Assembly (NCBI RefSeq): GCF_017581965.1
Contig: NZ_JAGEVF010000007.1
Span: 124,001-188,000 of the forward strand
Source: Winogradskyella pelagia
GTDB lineage: Bacteria; Bacteroidota; Bacteroidia; Flavobacteriales; Flavobacteriaceae
Direction: 5' to 3'
Length of the DNA: 64,000 nt
Part shown: in pieces, positions 9,041-16,910 of the stretch
Layout of the letters: every line of letters begins with the position of its first letter
Position numbering within the stretch: position 1 is the stretch's first letter
Program-made: the position numbers and the translations under genes
Notes under the pieces: model-generated
Databases searched by the model: none
What the model was told of the DNA's origin: nothing
What the model saw: the letters and a program-made list of their open reading frames with translations, nothing else

Positions 9041-10201
9041 CTAAGAGTGCGTATTTATAAATTGAAGAATTGTTTCAGTTATGAATGCTATTTGATCATC
9101 CATTAACTCAGTATGCATGGGCAATGAAATAACATTCTCAACCAAATGATTAGTAACTGTAAAATCCTCCTCATTGTAACGCTCATCTTTATAAGCTTTT
9201 TGTTTATGCAAAGGAATTGGATAGTACACACCACAAGGAATACCTTTTTCGTTTAAATGTGCAACTAGTGCATCCCTATCCACACCTTCTAAGGTTAAAG
9301 TATATTGATGAAACACATGACAATCGCAGGTATCACAAATACCGTCACAAGCTGTTAAACCACTAGGTGTTGTTATCTGTGGATGATCCTTAAATGCTTT
9401 TGTATACTTTCTGGCTGCGTTTCGTCTTGAAAGATTATAACTATCGAGATGCGGTAGTTTTGCATCTAAAACTGCAGCTTGAATAGAATCTAATCTTGAG
9501 TTTACACCAACAACATCATGATGATAACGCTTATACATACCATGGTTAACGATACCTCTTATCGTATGGGCCAATTCATCGTCATTAGTAAAAATGGCGC
9601 CACCATCGCCATAACAACCCAAATTCTTGGAAGGAAAAAATGATGTTGATGCTACATGGCCAATAACACCTGTCTTAGTTTTAGAACCGTCCTTATGTGT
9701 ATAATTAGCTCCAATACCTTGAGCATTGTCCTCGATAACGTACAAGTTATGCTCTTTGGCTAGAGCCATAATCTCATCCATGTTAGCCGCCAAACCAAAT
9801 AAATGTACGGGAACTATGGCTTTCGTTTTTGGTGTGATCGCCTTTTTTATGGCAGCTACATCTATATTAAAGGTTATTGGGTCTACATCTACCAATACTG
9901 GTGTCAATTTTAATAGTGCAATAACCTCTACCGTAGCTGCAAAAGTAAAATCAGCTGTAATAACTTCATCACCTTGCTCCAAGCCAAGCCCCATCATTGC
10001 GATTTGTAAGGCATCCGTACCATTAGCGCAAGGAATTACATGCTTTACATTTAAATAGTCTTCTAAATTTTTTTGAAACTGGTGAACTTTAGGTCCATTA
10101 ATAAATGCTGCACTTTCAATAACCTCTTGAATGGATGGGTCTACCACCGCTTTTATGTCTTTGTATTGACCTTGCAGGTCAACCATTTGTATTTTTTTCA
10201 T
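9041..10201 (-). CDS. DegT/DnrJ/EryC1/StrS-family sugar aminotransferase
   Basis: A PLP enzyme of the nucleotide-sugar aminotransferase family, 386 residues from the ATG at 10201. A start 33 bases upstream is possible, but the family begins at KKIQMVDLQGQY. The PLP-binding lysine is in SFFPSKNLGCYGDGGA, the cofactor aspartate region is VIEDNAQGIG and the N-terminal loop is ANGTDALQIAM. It should transaminate a keto sugar nucleotide for lipopolysaccharide or capsule synthesis. One oddity is the cluster CDGICDTCDCHVFH, four cysteines in ten residues, just before a conserved HQY strand. galE follows directly. Confidence 0.88.
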   Translation of the reverse strand: MKKIQMVDLQGQYKDIKAVVDPSIQEVIESAAFINGPKVHQFQKNLEDYLNVKHVIPCANGTDALQIAMMGLGLEQGDEVITADFTFAATVEVIALLKLTPVLVDVDPITFNIDVAAIKKAITPKTKAIVPVHLFGLAANMDEIMALAKEHNLYVIEDNAQGIGANYTHKDGSKTKTGVIGHVASTSFFPSKNLGCYGDGGAIFTNDDELAHTIRGIVNHGMYKRYHHDVVGVNSRLDSIQAAVLDAKLPHLDSYNLSRRNAARKYTKAFKDHPQITTPSGLTACDGICDTCDCHVFHQYTLTLEGVDRDALVAHLNEKGIPCGVYYPIPLHKQKAYKDERYNEEDFTVTNHLVENVISLPMHTELMDDQIAFITETILQFINTHS

Positions 10202-10319
10202 GCTGTAATTTTGATTTAAGAGTGACCTTAACAAGGCCTCTAGCGAAAATACGAAATTGTAACGGCTATTACCAATGCATTTTGTTGAAAGAACTGTATT
10301 TTAGCATAAACTAACTGTT

Positions 10320-11558
10320 TTGAGAATAGTATATTCTATAGGAATTTATATTGCCAAATTTTTTCTAAGCATTTTGGCACTCTTCAATGACAAGTTAAAA
10401 TCTGGTGTAAAAGGCCGTCAACAAACTTTTGATTTGCTTAATACCTCCCTAGACCCTAATGATAAAACTTTTTGGTTTCATTGTGCATCACTAGGCGAAT
10501 ACGAACAAGGTTTACCAGTGTTCGAAGCTCTTAAATATAGATATCCAACCCATAAAATCGTATTAACGTTTTTCTCACCATCTGGCTATGACGTACGCAA
10601 AAACTCGCCTATCGCCGATATTGTGGTTTACCTTCCGTTGGATACGCCAGCTAATGCAAAACGATTCCTCGACCATATACATCCTGAATTGACTGTATTT
10701 GTTAAGTATGAATTTTGGCCCAACTTTTTGAATGAATTAAAAGCCCGAAATCTCAATACCGTATTAATTTCCGCCGTATTTCGAGAAAATCATAGTTTTT
10801 TTAAATGGTATGGTGGACTCATGCGTGAGGCCTTGAAGGCTTTTGATTACATATTTACGCAAGACGAGCACTCTAAACAACTCTTGAATCGAATTCAGTT
10901 TACCAAAGCAATCGTATCAGGAGACACAAGATTTGATCGGGTTTCTAATCAATTGCTCCTTGATAACACCATAGATTTTATCGATAAATTTAAAGACAAT
11001 AAAACATGCATCGTTTTTGGGAGTACCTGGCCAGATGATGACGTTTTATTTTTAGACTTTGTTAATAGAAACACTAACAATAATTTAAAATTTATTATTG
11101 CACCACATAATATTAAAAGCAGCTACATCAAATCCATACAAAATCAATTAAGGGTATCATACCTTTGTTATTCTGAATTGAAAGATCAAAGTGACCTTAG
11201 AAATTACAATGTTTTTATTCTAGATACTATAGGTTATCTGAGCAAGGTCTATAACTACGCTGATATAGCTTACGTTGGAGGAGCCGCAGGTACTACAGGG
11301 CTCCACAACATTTTAGAACCTGCTGTTTTTGGTATACCCATACTTTTTGGTAAAAATTATAAAAAATTTCCCGAGGCCGAAAAACTCATTGAATTAGGAG
11401 GTGTCAGCTCGGTCAAATCCTCAAAGGAGTTTACAAATGAGATGGATAAATTAGTTTCAAACCAAGACTATTTGCAACAAAAAGGACAAATCAATAAGGA
11501 CTACATTTCTGCAAATAAAGGTGCCGTAGTCCAAATACTAAACTATATACGTATATAG
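10320..11558 (+). CDS. waaA: 3-deoxy-D-manno-octulosonic acid (Kdo) transferase
   Basis: WaaA (KdtA, GT30) adds Kdo to lipid A precursors at the inner membrane. The 412-residue protein starts with a hydrophobic anchor (IYIAKFFLSILALF). It carries family blocks FWFHCASLGEYEQ near residue 50, FVKYEFWPNF near 125, FGSTWPDDD near 232, and the C-terminal donor-site block YVGGAAGTTGLHNILEPAVFG near 318. The start is a TTG at 10320. It is divergent from the aminotransferase gene; the 118-base space must hold both promoters. Confidence 0.93.
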   Translation: MRIVYSIGIYIAKFFLSILALFNDKLKSGVKGRQQTFDLLNTSLDPNDKTFWFHCASLGEYEQGLPVFEALKYRYPTHKIVLTFFSPSGYDVRKNSPIADIVVYLPLDTPANAKRFLDHIHPELTVFVKYEFWPNFLNELKARNLNTVLISAVFRENHSFFKWYGGLMREALKAFDYIFTQDEHSKQLLNRIQFTKAIVSGDTRFDRVSNQLLLDNTIDFIDKFKDNKTCIVFGSTWPDDDVLFLDFVNRNTNNNLKFIIAPHNIKSSYIKSIQNQLRVSYLCYSELKDQSDLRNYNVFILDTIGYLSKVYNYADIAYVGGAAGTTGLHNILEPAVFGIPILFGKNYKKFPEAEKLIELGGVSSVKSSKEFTNEMDKLVSNQDYLQQKGQINKDYISANKGAVVQILNYIRI

Positions 11559-11577
11559 GACGTCTAATTGGTTTATA

Positions 11578-11599
11578 TGCAAGTATCTTGCAATTTTTT
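11578..11599 (+). terminator. Short intrinsic terminator after waaA
   Basis: TGCAAG (11578-11583) and CTTGCA (11587-11592) form a 6-bp stem with a 3-base loop, followed by ATTTTTT. It is small but correctly placed, 20 bases after the waaA stop. Confidence 0.55.
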
Positions 11600-11655
11600 G
11601 AATCAAATGAGTATATTAAACGCATTAACCATTAACTCTAAAACAATTAATTACA

Positions 11656-12039
11656 ATGAAAAAAACCGTATTAAGCGTAGTGCTTATCGCCGTATTGGGA
11701 CTATCCCTTACATCGTGTAGAGAAACTAAAGAAAAAACTGAAAACGCTGTTGAAGAAGCTACTGATGCTACTCAAGAAGCTGCAGAAGATGCTGCTAATG
11801 CTGTTGAGGATGCTGCTAACACAGCAACTGAGGCTGCAGGAGATGCAATGGATGAAGCTTCTGATGCTGTAAATGATGCAGTTGATAGCGCCAAAGAAGG
11901 TGCAGAAGACATGGCAAACGATGTTAAAGACGCAGCAAACGACGCGGTTGACAAAGCCAAGGAAGCCGGAAATAAAGCCGTGGAAGATGCCAAAAAAGCT
12001 GGCAATGACGCTATGGATAAAATGAAAGAAAACAATTAA
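11656..12039 (+). CDS. LEA-like Ala/Glu/Asp-rich lipoprotein
   Basis: The 127-residue product has a lipoprotein signal (MKKTVLSVVLIAVLGLSLTSC; lipidated Cys near residue 21). The rest is almost only Ala, Glu, Asp, Lys, Asn and Thr in short repeats such as EAAEDAANAVEDAANTATEA and KAGNDAMDKMKE, with roughly 11-residue periodicity. This is the pattern of group-3 LEA proteins, which form amphipathic helices on drying or stress. It is anchored in a membrane facing the periplasm or the surface. It stands alone with its own terminator. A role in desiccation or membrane protection is inference. Confidence 0.75.
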   Translation: MKKTVLSVVLIAVLGLSLTSCRETKEKTENAVEEATDATQEAAEDAANAVEDAANTATEAAGDAMDEASDAVNDAVDSAKEGAEDMANDVKDAANDAVDKAKEAGNKAVEDAKKAGNDAMDKMKENN

Positions 12040-12063
12040 TAATTCGTTTTCTAACCTTTTATT

Positions 12064-12090
12064 AAGCCTGGCAGATGTCAGGCTTTTTTT
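12064..12090 (+). terminator. Terminator overlapping the end of the LacI-family gene
   Basis: AAGCCTG (12064-12070) pairs with CAGGCTT (12079-12085) around an 8-base loop, with a run of seven T ending at 12090. It ends the LEA-like gene. The right arm contains part of the stop codon of the convergent repressor gene, so the two transcripts overlap at their 3' ends. Confidence 0.85.
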
Positions 12091-13082
12091 GTGGACTCAC
12101 TTAATTTTAATTCACTTGGAACAATACTTGTTTCCACCTTGTGATTTTCTAAAGTGAGATTAGAAATAATTGTTTTCATTGCCATTTCACCAATGGCATG
12201 GGCTTTTTGATGAATAATTGAAATTTTTGGACTAGATAACATCTGGGTATGATCATAACCAAATCCTATAACCGATAGACTTTTTGGAATTTCCCGCTTT
12301 AGTTTTTTAGCCATATTAATAGCAACGATACCGGTAATATGATCTATCGACACTACAGCATCAATACTTGGATTATTATTTAAATAGGTAAAAACTTCCT
12401 TTTCTACATCCGTTGATTGACCTAAATTTAAAATATAAGATGGCTGACCTGCTTCATCAACTGCCGCTTTATAGCCTTTTACTCTGAGTTTACCAACACT
12501 TAATTCCTCAATATTACTAATCAATAGAATTGCTTGGCGCTGCTCTTTGTCAATAAGATATTTGGTTGCCTCATAAACCGATAGAAAATCGTCAACGACC
12601 ACCTTATCACAGATAATCGCATCTACAACACGATCAAACAAAACAATAGGTAAGTCATTGTTAAGAACCTTCTCTAAATGCTGTGTTTCTGATTTTACCT
12701 GACTTTCTCGGGCTACAGCAATAATAAATCCATCCACACTGCCATTGGATAACAGTTCTAAACTGCGTTCTTCTTTTTCTAGATGCTCGTCGCTAAGACA
12801 TACTAATATATCATAATCCTTTTTTGTTGCTTCCGTTTCAATGCCATGTAGCACTTCTGCAAAGAAAGGGTTGGTTACCGTAGGTAAAACAACACCAATA
12901 GTTTTTGTCTTATTAGACTTAAGCTGCTGTGCTATGCGATTGGGCTTATAATTAAGTTTTGTGGCCAATTCGTGCACTCTCTTCTTGGTCTGCGCACTAA
13001 TCTCGTGGCTATCGTTTAAAGCCTTAGAAACCGTTGACACCGAAAGATTGAGAAGCTTGGCTAACTCTTTTAGTGTTGTCAT
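12078..13082 (-). CDS. LacI-family transcriptional regulator
   Basis: Residues 2-55 are a LacI helix-turn-helix with hinge (TTLKELAKLLNLSVSTVSKA ... KPNRIAQQLKSNKTKTIGVV). Residues 60-330 are a periplasmic-binding-like sugar sensor domain (VVLPTVTNPFFAEVLHGIE). Such repressors leave palindromic operators with a central CG when a sugar binds. The protein has 334 residues and is full length. It lies next to the glucan locus on the same strand, separated by a terminator from the T9SS gene. A matching palindrome is at 14914-14929. The effector is probably a laminari-oligosaccharide or glucose derivative (inference). Confidence 0.92.
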   Translation of the reverse strand: MTTLKELAKLLNLSVSTVSKALNDSHEISAQTKKRVHELATKLNYKPNRIAQQLKSNKTKTIGVVLPTVTNPFFAEVLHGIETEATKKDYDILVCLSDEHLEKEERSLELLSNGSVDGFIIAVARESQVKSETQHLEKVLNNDLPIVLFDRVVDAIICDKVVVDDFLSVYEATKYLIDKEQRQAILLISNIEELSVGKLRVKGYKAAVDEAGQPSYILNLGQSTDVEKEVFTYLNNNPSIDAVVSIDHITGIVAINMAKKLKREIPKSLSVIGFGYDHTQMLSSPKISIIHQKAHAIGEMAMKTIISNLTLENHKVETSIVPSELKLSESTKKA

Positions 13083-13101
13083 TTTTAAATCTATTATATA
13101 A

Positions 13102-13130
13102 AAAAGGGCGTATTAAAAATACACCCTTTT
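13102..13130 (-). terminator. Terminator after the T9SS gene
   Basis: On the minus strand AAAAGGGTGTATT pairs with AATACGCCCTTTT (one G-U pair), followed by a T run (plus-strand A run at 13101-13105). It separates the T9SS protein gene from the repressor gene. Confidence 0.75.
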
Positions 13131-13155
13131 CTTGATTTATATATTATAAAGCTTT

Positions 13156-14787
13156 CTAGTTTTTAACAAGCTTAATGGTTTTAGAACCATTCGCTGTAGA
13201 TAATCTTGCCAAATAAATACCGCTTCTTAAATCTGCAGCATTTAAAGTTACTTCGTTAGAATTTGGTTCTATTGAAATGACTTGTTTACCTAACATATCA
13301 TACACTTGCACAGCTGTTACGTTTTGATTAGCTGCTGCTTTGATATTCCATACATCCTTAGATGGGTTTGGTGCTACAGCAAAACTATTTGCTAAATCAG
13401 CATCTGGAGTAGAAAGCGTACCTCCATAAAAATAAATATTGCTTACAATAACTTGTTCAGCACCTAATGTACTGCCAGCCTCGGCCGGGAAGATTTGTAT
13501 CAAAGCTATATCGGTAAAATTTGATATATCAGCACCCGTAAATTCATCTGGTAAGCCAGAACCAGCACCAGCTAAACCTATATCAAACGACTGCCATACT
13601 CCTGGTTGAGTTTCATCAACGGTAACTCTATATTCCATGTTAAAGGAAGTGTTTTGCGGCAATAAAACCACTCTGAAATTATCTCCAGCATCAAGATTTT
13701 CGCAATAAAAATCGATGTGGAATATACCCGCTCCATCTATACCTGTTGGAAATGGTCCAGGAAAGTAATTAACTTGTCCTCCATTTCCGAATTGGAATGA
13801 AATGGCGTCATCAGCTCCGCTGACATCTAAGTCAAGAAATGATGTTGTTGATCCAAAAGGCTCAAAAAATGGAACTCCAATGTCTGAATAAGCTGGGTTA
13901 TTAGTAAGAATCGGAATAACTGCTGCCGGATCTACAGAAGGTACCGGAGCAGCAGGCGGTAATTCTGCAAAATTAACCGTGTATGTTTGCATAGCAACTC
14001 CATCTGGTGCCGTAACATCTACCGTGGCAGTCCCAGGAACACCTCCGGCTTGTGTTACGCTAACATTAGAAGAACCATTACCCGCCTGCGTAGCAACAGC
14101 TGCTACAGTAGGTGCCGTTGCTGTTCCATTTGCTAACTGGACACTATACGTTGTCACCGAAGGAGAAAAACCAGTAATTGTAGTGCCGTCTAAGGTTAAA
14201 TCTGATAGACTCGCATCTTGATTTGAATCAAAGGTCTGAAATATATCATCGATATACCAAATACCTCCATTACCTGCACCAACTGTAGTACAACCTGCGC
14301 CCTCACAAGCTATGTCGTAATTTGGTTGAATTACAAATACTGCATACTGCTCTGTACCGTTAGTTTGACTGGCAAAATCAACTGTAACCTCTGTCCAGAC
14401 CATAGCAGTTGGAATAACTGTATCTACAACATAAGTTGGTGCACCATTAAGACTGTTTTGAATTTGAAATCTGATGCTCTGACCAGCAATTGGCGCCCAG
14501 ACTTTGAATGTAAATTCTGTTCCAAGTGAAAGGTCAATCAATGGATTCCCAGGTGTTTCAAATCCAAATCCCGCAAACCATTCCGCGTCATCAGGCTTAT
14601 TAGCCTCTAAAACTCTTAGCGACGTATTAGGCGCAGTTTGGTCTGGATTTACAATATTACCAGTTCCAAAATTAGCACCGAAATTGAAGGCAGGTATAGT
14701 AGTGCCATCTTCAAAATCTATTTGCAACGCCTGCCCAAAAGATAAGGCCGAGCACATTAAGAAAATTAAAAAAGTAATTTTTTTCAT
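13156..14787 (-). CDS. T9SS-secreted protein with cadherin-like and carbohydrate-binding-like domains
   Basis: The 543-residue protein has a signal peptide (MKKITFLIFLMCSALSFGQA). A jelly-roll-like region follows at about 22-185, then a cadherin-like beta-sandwich repeat near 190-275 (LSDLTLDGTTITGFSPSVTT), a second jelly-roll-like region near 290-455, and a type A T9SS sorting tail near 465-543 (FAVAPNPSKDVWNIKA ... GIYLARLSTANG). No catalytic motif is visible, so it is probably a secreted or surface glycan-binding protein. Two regulatory sites lie upstream: a LacI-type palindrome and the TTGTAGTGG element shared with two other glucan-locus genes. Confidence 0.82.
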   Translation of the reverse strand: MKKITFLIFLMCSALSFGQALQIDFEDGTTIPAFNFGANFGTGNIVNPDQTAPNTSLRVLEANKPDDAEWFAGFGFETPGNPLIDLSLGTEFTFKVWAPIAGQSIRFQIQNSLNGAPTYVVDTVIPTAMVWTEVTVDFASQTNGTEQYAVFVIQPNYDIACEGAGCTTVGAGNGGIWYIDDIFQTFDSNQDASLSDLTLDGTTITGFSPSVTTYSVQLANGTATAPTVAAVATQAGNGSSNVSVTQAGGVPGTATVDVTAPDGVAMQTYTVNFAELPPAAPVPSVDPAAVIPILTNNPAYSDIGVPFFEPFGSTTSFLDLDVSGADDAISFQFGNGGQVNYFPGPFPTGIDGAGIFHIDFYCENLDAGDNFRVVLLPQNTSFNMEYRVTVDETQPGVWQSFDIGLAGAGSGLPDEFTGADISNFTDIALIQIFPAEAGSTLGAEQVIVSNIYFYGGTLSTPDADLANSFAVAPNPSKDVWNIKAAANQNVTAVQVYDMLGKQVISIEPNSNEVTLNAADLRSGIYLARLSTANGSKTIKLVKN

Positions 14788-14910
14788 AATTGTTATTTAT
14801 TTTAGTTATTTATTAATTATTCGTAATTAAATTGTATTTAAGTTAACTACTTGGTAAATATACCCAATTGAAATTAAAACTTTCTAAAAATTAACCTAAA
14901 CAAAAGGTAT

Positions 14911-14934
14911 ACAACTATAACGTTGTAGTACAAC
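14911..14934. promoter_or_regulatory. Candidate LacI-family operator
   Basis: ACTATAACGTTGTAGT at 14914-14929 is a 16-bp palindrome with a central CG and one mismatched pair, the form of LacI/CcpA operators. It overlaps a second exact palindrome, GTTGTAGTACAAC at 14922-14934, and a further ACAAC half-site at 14911. It is 127 bases upstream of the T9SS gene ATG. On the minus strand a -7-like TATACCTTTTG follows directly, so a bound repressor would cover the promoter spacer. The LacI-family gene lies just beyond the T9SS gene. Confidence 0.6.
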
Positions 14935-15004
14935 CTTCATGATAGTAATCAATCTTCTTATTATCAATTGTTTAACTCGAAATAAATTGTTCTATTAAGC
15001 ACTT

Positions 15005-15019
15005 TTGTAGTGGTAATGT
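15005..15019. promoter_or_regulatory. Shared glucan-locus element, copy 1
   Basis: TTGTAGTGGTAATGT is identical over 15 bases to 32740-32754, and ACTTTTGTAGTGGT (15001-15014) is identical over 14 bases to 35684-35697. All three copies lie upstream of minus-strand genes of the glucan locus. This copy is 218 bases before the T9SS gene start; the copy at 32740 is 213 bases before its gene. It is probably a regulator binding site. Confidence 0.55.
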
Positions 15020-15059
15020 TGTGTTGTTTCTAATACTTAAACTTATTTTTAGTCTGTTT

Positions 15060-15950
15060 TTAATATTTTAAATTTTCTTCCTTGTCCCAAATGCCCCAAT
15101 AAGCACCTACATCACCTTCGGCGCCCACCTTCCAGGATTCGTCGAAAGAAGAGAAATAAAAAATCTCAATATCCTCTTCTTGAGACCATTTTTGTGTATT
15201 GATAAAATACTTAATAGCATTCTCCTCAGATGGGAATGCACCTTGTAAATTGGTACCTTGGCTCGGCCAACCAGTTTCAGTAATAATAACACGCTTTCCG
15301 TTTCCGGCAGTCTTAGCTTTGTTGTACATATCCTTCATATACAATAAAGAATAATCTAAATCGCAACCTTCCCAAAATGGATAGCAATTTGCTAGTATCA
15401 CATCACAAGCCTCTGTAATGGCAGGCCTATCTTGGAATTCATAATAGGCATCCACGTACCCTACAGGAATGTCTAAATCTTTTATTGAGGCCTTAACATA
15501 ATACAACTTATCAAGTAATTCGGCTTCGTTAAGATCGCCTCTATACATTACCTCATTTCCAACAGCAGCAACATCTACATAACCTTGGTGGCACAAACTG
15601 ATTAAGCCTTCTAGCTCTTTATCATTTATGGCTGTATCGTCACCTAACCAAGCCCCTACAAGGGTTTTCAGTCCCATTTCCTTCGCAATTCTCGGTATAA
15701 GTTCATTACCGTCCGTACAAGAAAAAGACCTAATCCAATCGGTGTATGGTTTTATAATTTCTAAACGTCGCCTTATTTGTGCTTCTGAAAGCTGGTCTCC
15801 TGGTTTCTGTCCCTCTTCATAAGGGCTAGAACACAGTCCATGCATACCAGACTTCAGGGTTTTTCTAAATAGCGCCCTTAATTCTTCATTTGATAGACCT
15901 TGATAGTCGATAGAAGCAAGGGCTAGAAACTTTTCTTTTCTTAGGGACAT
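15060..15950 (-). CDS. Cytoplasmic GH17-family beta-1,3-glucanase/transglycosidase
   Basis: The 296-residue GH17-type barrel has the acid/base Glu133 in AVGNEVMYR and the nucleophile Glu225 in VIITETGWPS. GH17 enzymes cleave or rearrange beta-1,3-glucans with retention. No signal peptide is present (MSLRKEKFLALASID), so it should act in the cytoplasm on imported laminari-oligosaccharides. It is a tandem duplicate of the next gene upstream: both share SFSC, LVGAWLGDD, VGYVDAYYEF, YPFWEGC, ETGWPS and FYFSSFDESWK. It is last in the cytoplasmic unit. Hydrolysis versus transglycosylation cannot be decided from sequence. Confidence 0.87.
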   Translation of the reverse strand: MSLRKEKFLALASIDYQGLSNEELRALFRKTLKSGMHGLCSSPYEEGQKPGDQLSEAQIRRRLEIIKPYTDWIRSFSCTDGNELIPRIAKEMGLKTLVGAWLGDDTAINDKELEGLISLCHQGYVDVAAVGNEVMYRGDLNEAELLDKLYYVKASIKDLDIPVGYVDAYYEFQDRPAITEACDVILANCYPFWEGCDLDYSLLYMKDMYNKAKTAGNGKRVIITETGWPSQGTNLQGAFPSEENAIKYFINTQKWSQEEDIEIFYFSSFDESWKVGAEGDVGAYWGIWDKEENLKY

Positions 15951-15971
15951 TCTAGTTCACTGGTATATTTA

Positions 15972-16886
15972 CTAATACTTTAGGTTCTCATGTTTATCCC
16001 AAAGTCCCCAATAAGCGCCTACATCACCTTCGTCACCAGTCTTCCACGACTCGTCAAAGGAGGAAAAATAGAAAATTGGAATATCATTTTGTTCGGTCCA
16101 GTTTATCGTATCAATGAAATACTTCATTGCTGCAACATCTCCAGCTACGGCACCCTTAAAGCTGCCACCTTCACTGGGCCAACCTGTTTCCGTAATTATT
16201 ATAGGCTTTCCTTGTGCAGCATCTACAACTTGGCCATACATGGCTTGCATATGTCCAAGAGCGTACTCAATTGGGCAACCTTCCCAAAAAGGGTATAAAT
16301 TGGCTAGGAGAACATCCGTATGTTCTACTATTTCAGGATGACGCGAAAACTCGTAATAGGCATCTACATAACCAACTGGTATGTCTAATCCAGATAATGC
16401 TTCTTTAACACGCCTTATATACCCTAATAATTCTTCTAAGGTTAAATCATTACGGTATAACACTTCGTTTCCTACAGCTGCGACATCTACATGGCCTGCT
16501 TTTGCTAGCGCTATCAATCCTTCGATTTCCCTTTCATTATCTTCTTTATCATCGCCCAACCAAGCACCAACAAGTGTTTTTAAACCATGTTTCTTAGCCG
16601 CAACAGGAACATGTTCATTTCCTTCTATGCACGAAAATGAACGAATAGCCTTTACGTAAGGTTTCAATATTTTTACACGGCGTTCTACTTGTTCAAAACT
16701 GATGTCGTCGCCAGGGGTTTGACCGTCTTCATACATACTAAAACATATGCCATGAAAACCATCTTCCATAGTTTTAGTCCATAGACTTTTTAATTCATCT
16801 AATGATAATTTTGACACATCTACACCTTGGGTAGCAATTTGGCTATAGCCTTTATACTTGTAATATGAATCTTCTCTATAAGACAT
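15972..16886 (-). CDS. Cytoplasmic GH17-family protein, tandem paralogue
   Basis: The 304-residue GH17-type protein has its acid/base Glu141 in AVGNEVLYR and nucleophile Glu233 in IITETGWPSEG. It also lacks a signal peptide. It is closely related to its downstream neighbour across the whole length, including the C-terminal GDVGAYWG[IL]WDK block. It lies 21 bases from that neighbour and 24 bases from the symporter gene, so the transporter and both enzymes are translated from one message. This arrangement suggests import of oligosaccharides followed by trimming or remodelling before phosphorolysis. Confidence 0.87.
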   Translation of the reverse strand: MSYREDSYYKYKGYSQIATQGVDVSKLSLDELKSLWTKTMEDGFHGICFSMYEDGQTPGDDISFEQVERRVKILKPYVKAIRSFSCIEGNEHVPVAAKKHGLKTLVGAWLGDDKEDNEREIEGLIALAKAGHVDVAAVGNEVLYRNDLTLEELLGYIRRVKEALSGLDIPVGYVDAYYEFSRHPEIVEHTDVLLANLYPFWEGCPIEYALGHMQAMYGQVVDAAQGKPIIITETGWPSEGGSFKGAVAGDVAAMKYFIDTINWTEQNDIPIFYFSSFDESWKTGDEGDVGAYWGLWDKHENLKY

Positions 16887-16910
16887 TTATATATTTTTTG
16901 TTTGTTTATT

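Noticed and set aside
11772-12035. Open frame (87 codons) antisense to the LEA-like lipoprotein gene
   Set aside because: It consists only of Ala/Ser repeats that follow from the repeat on the other strand.
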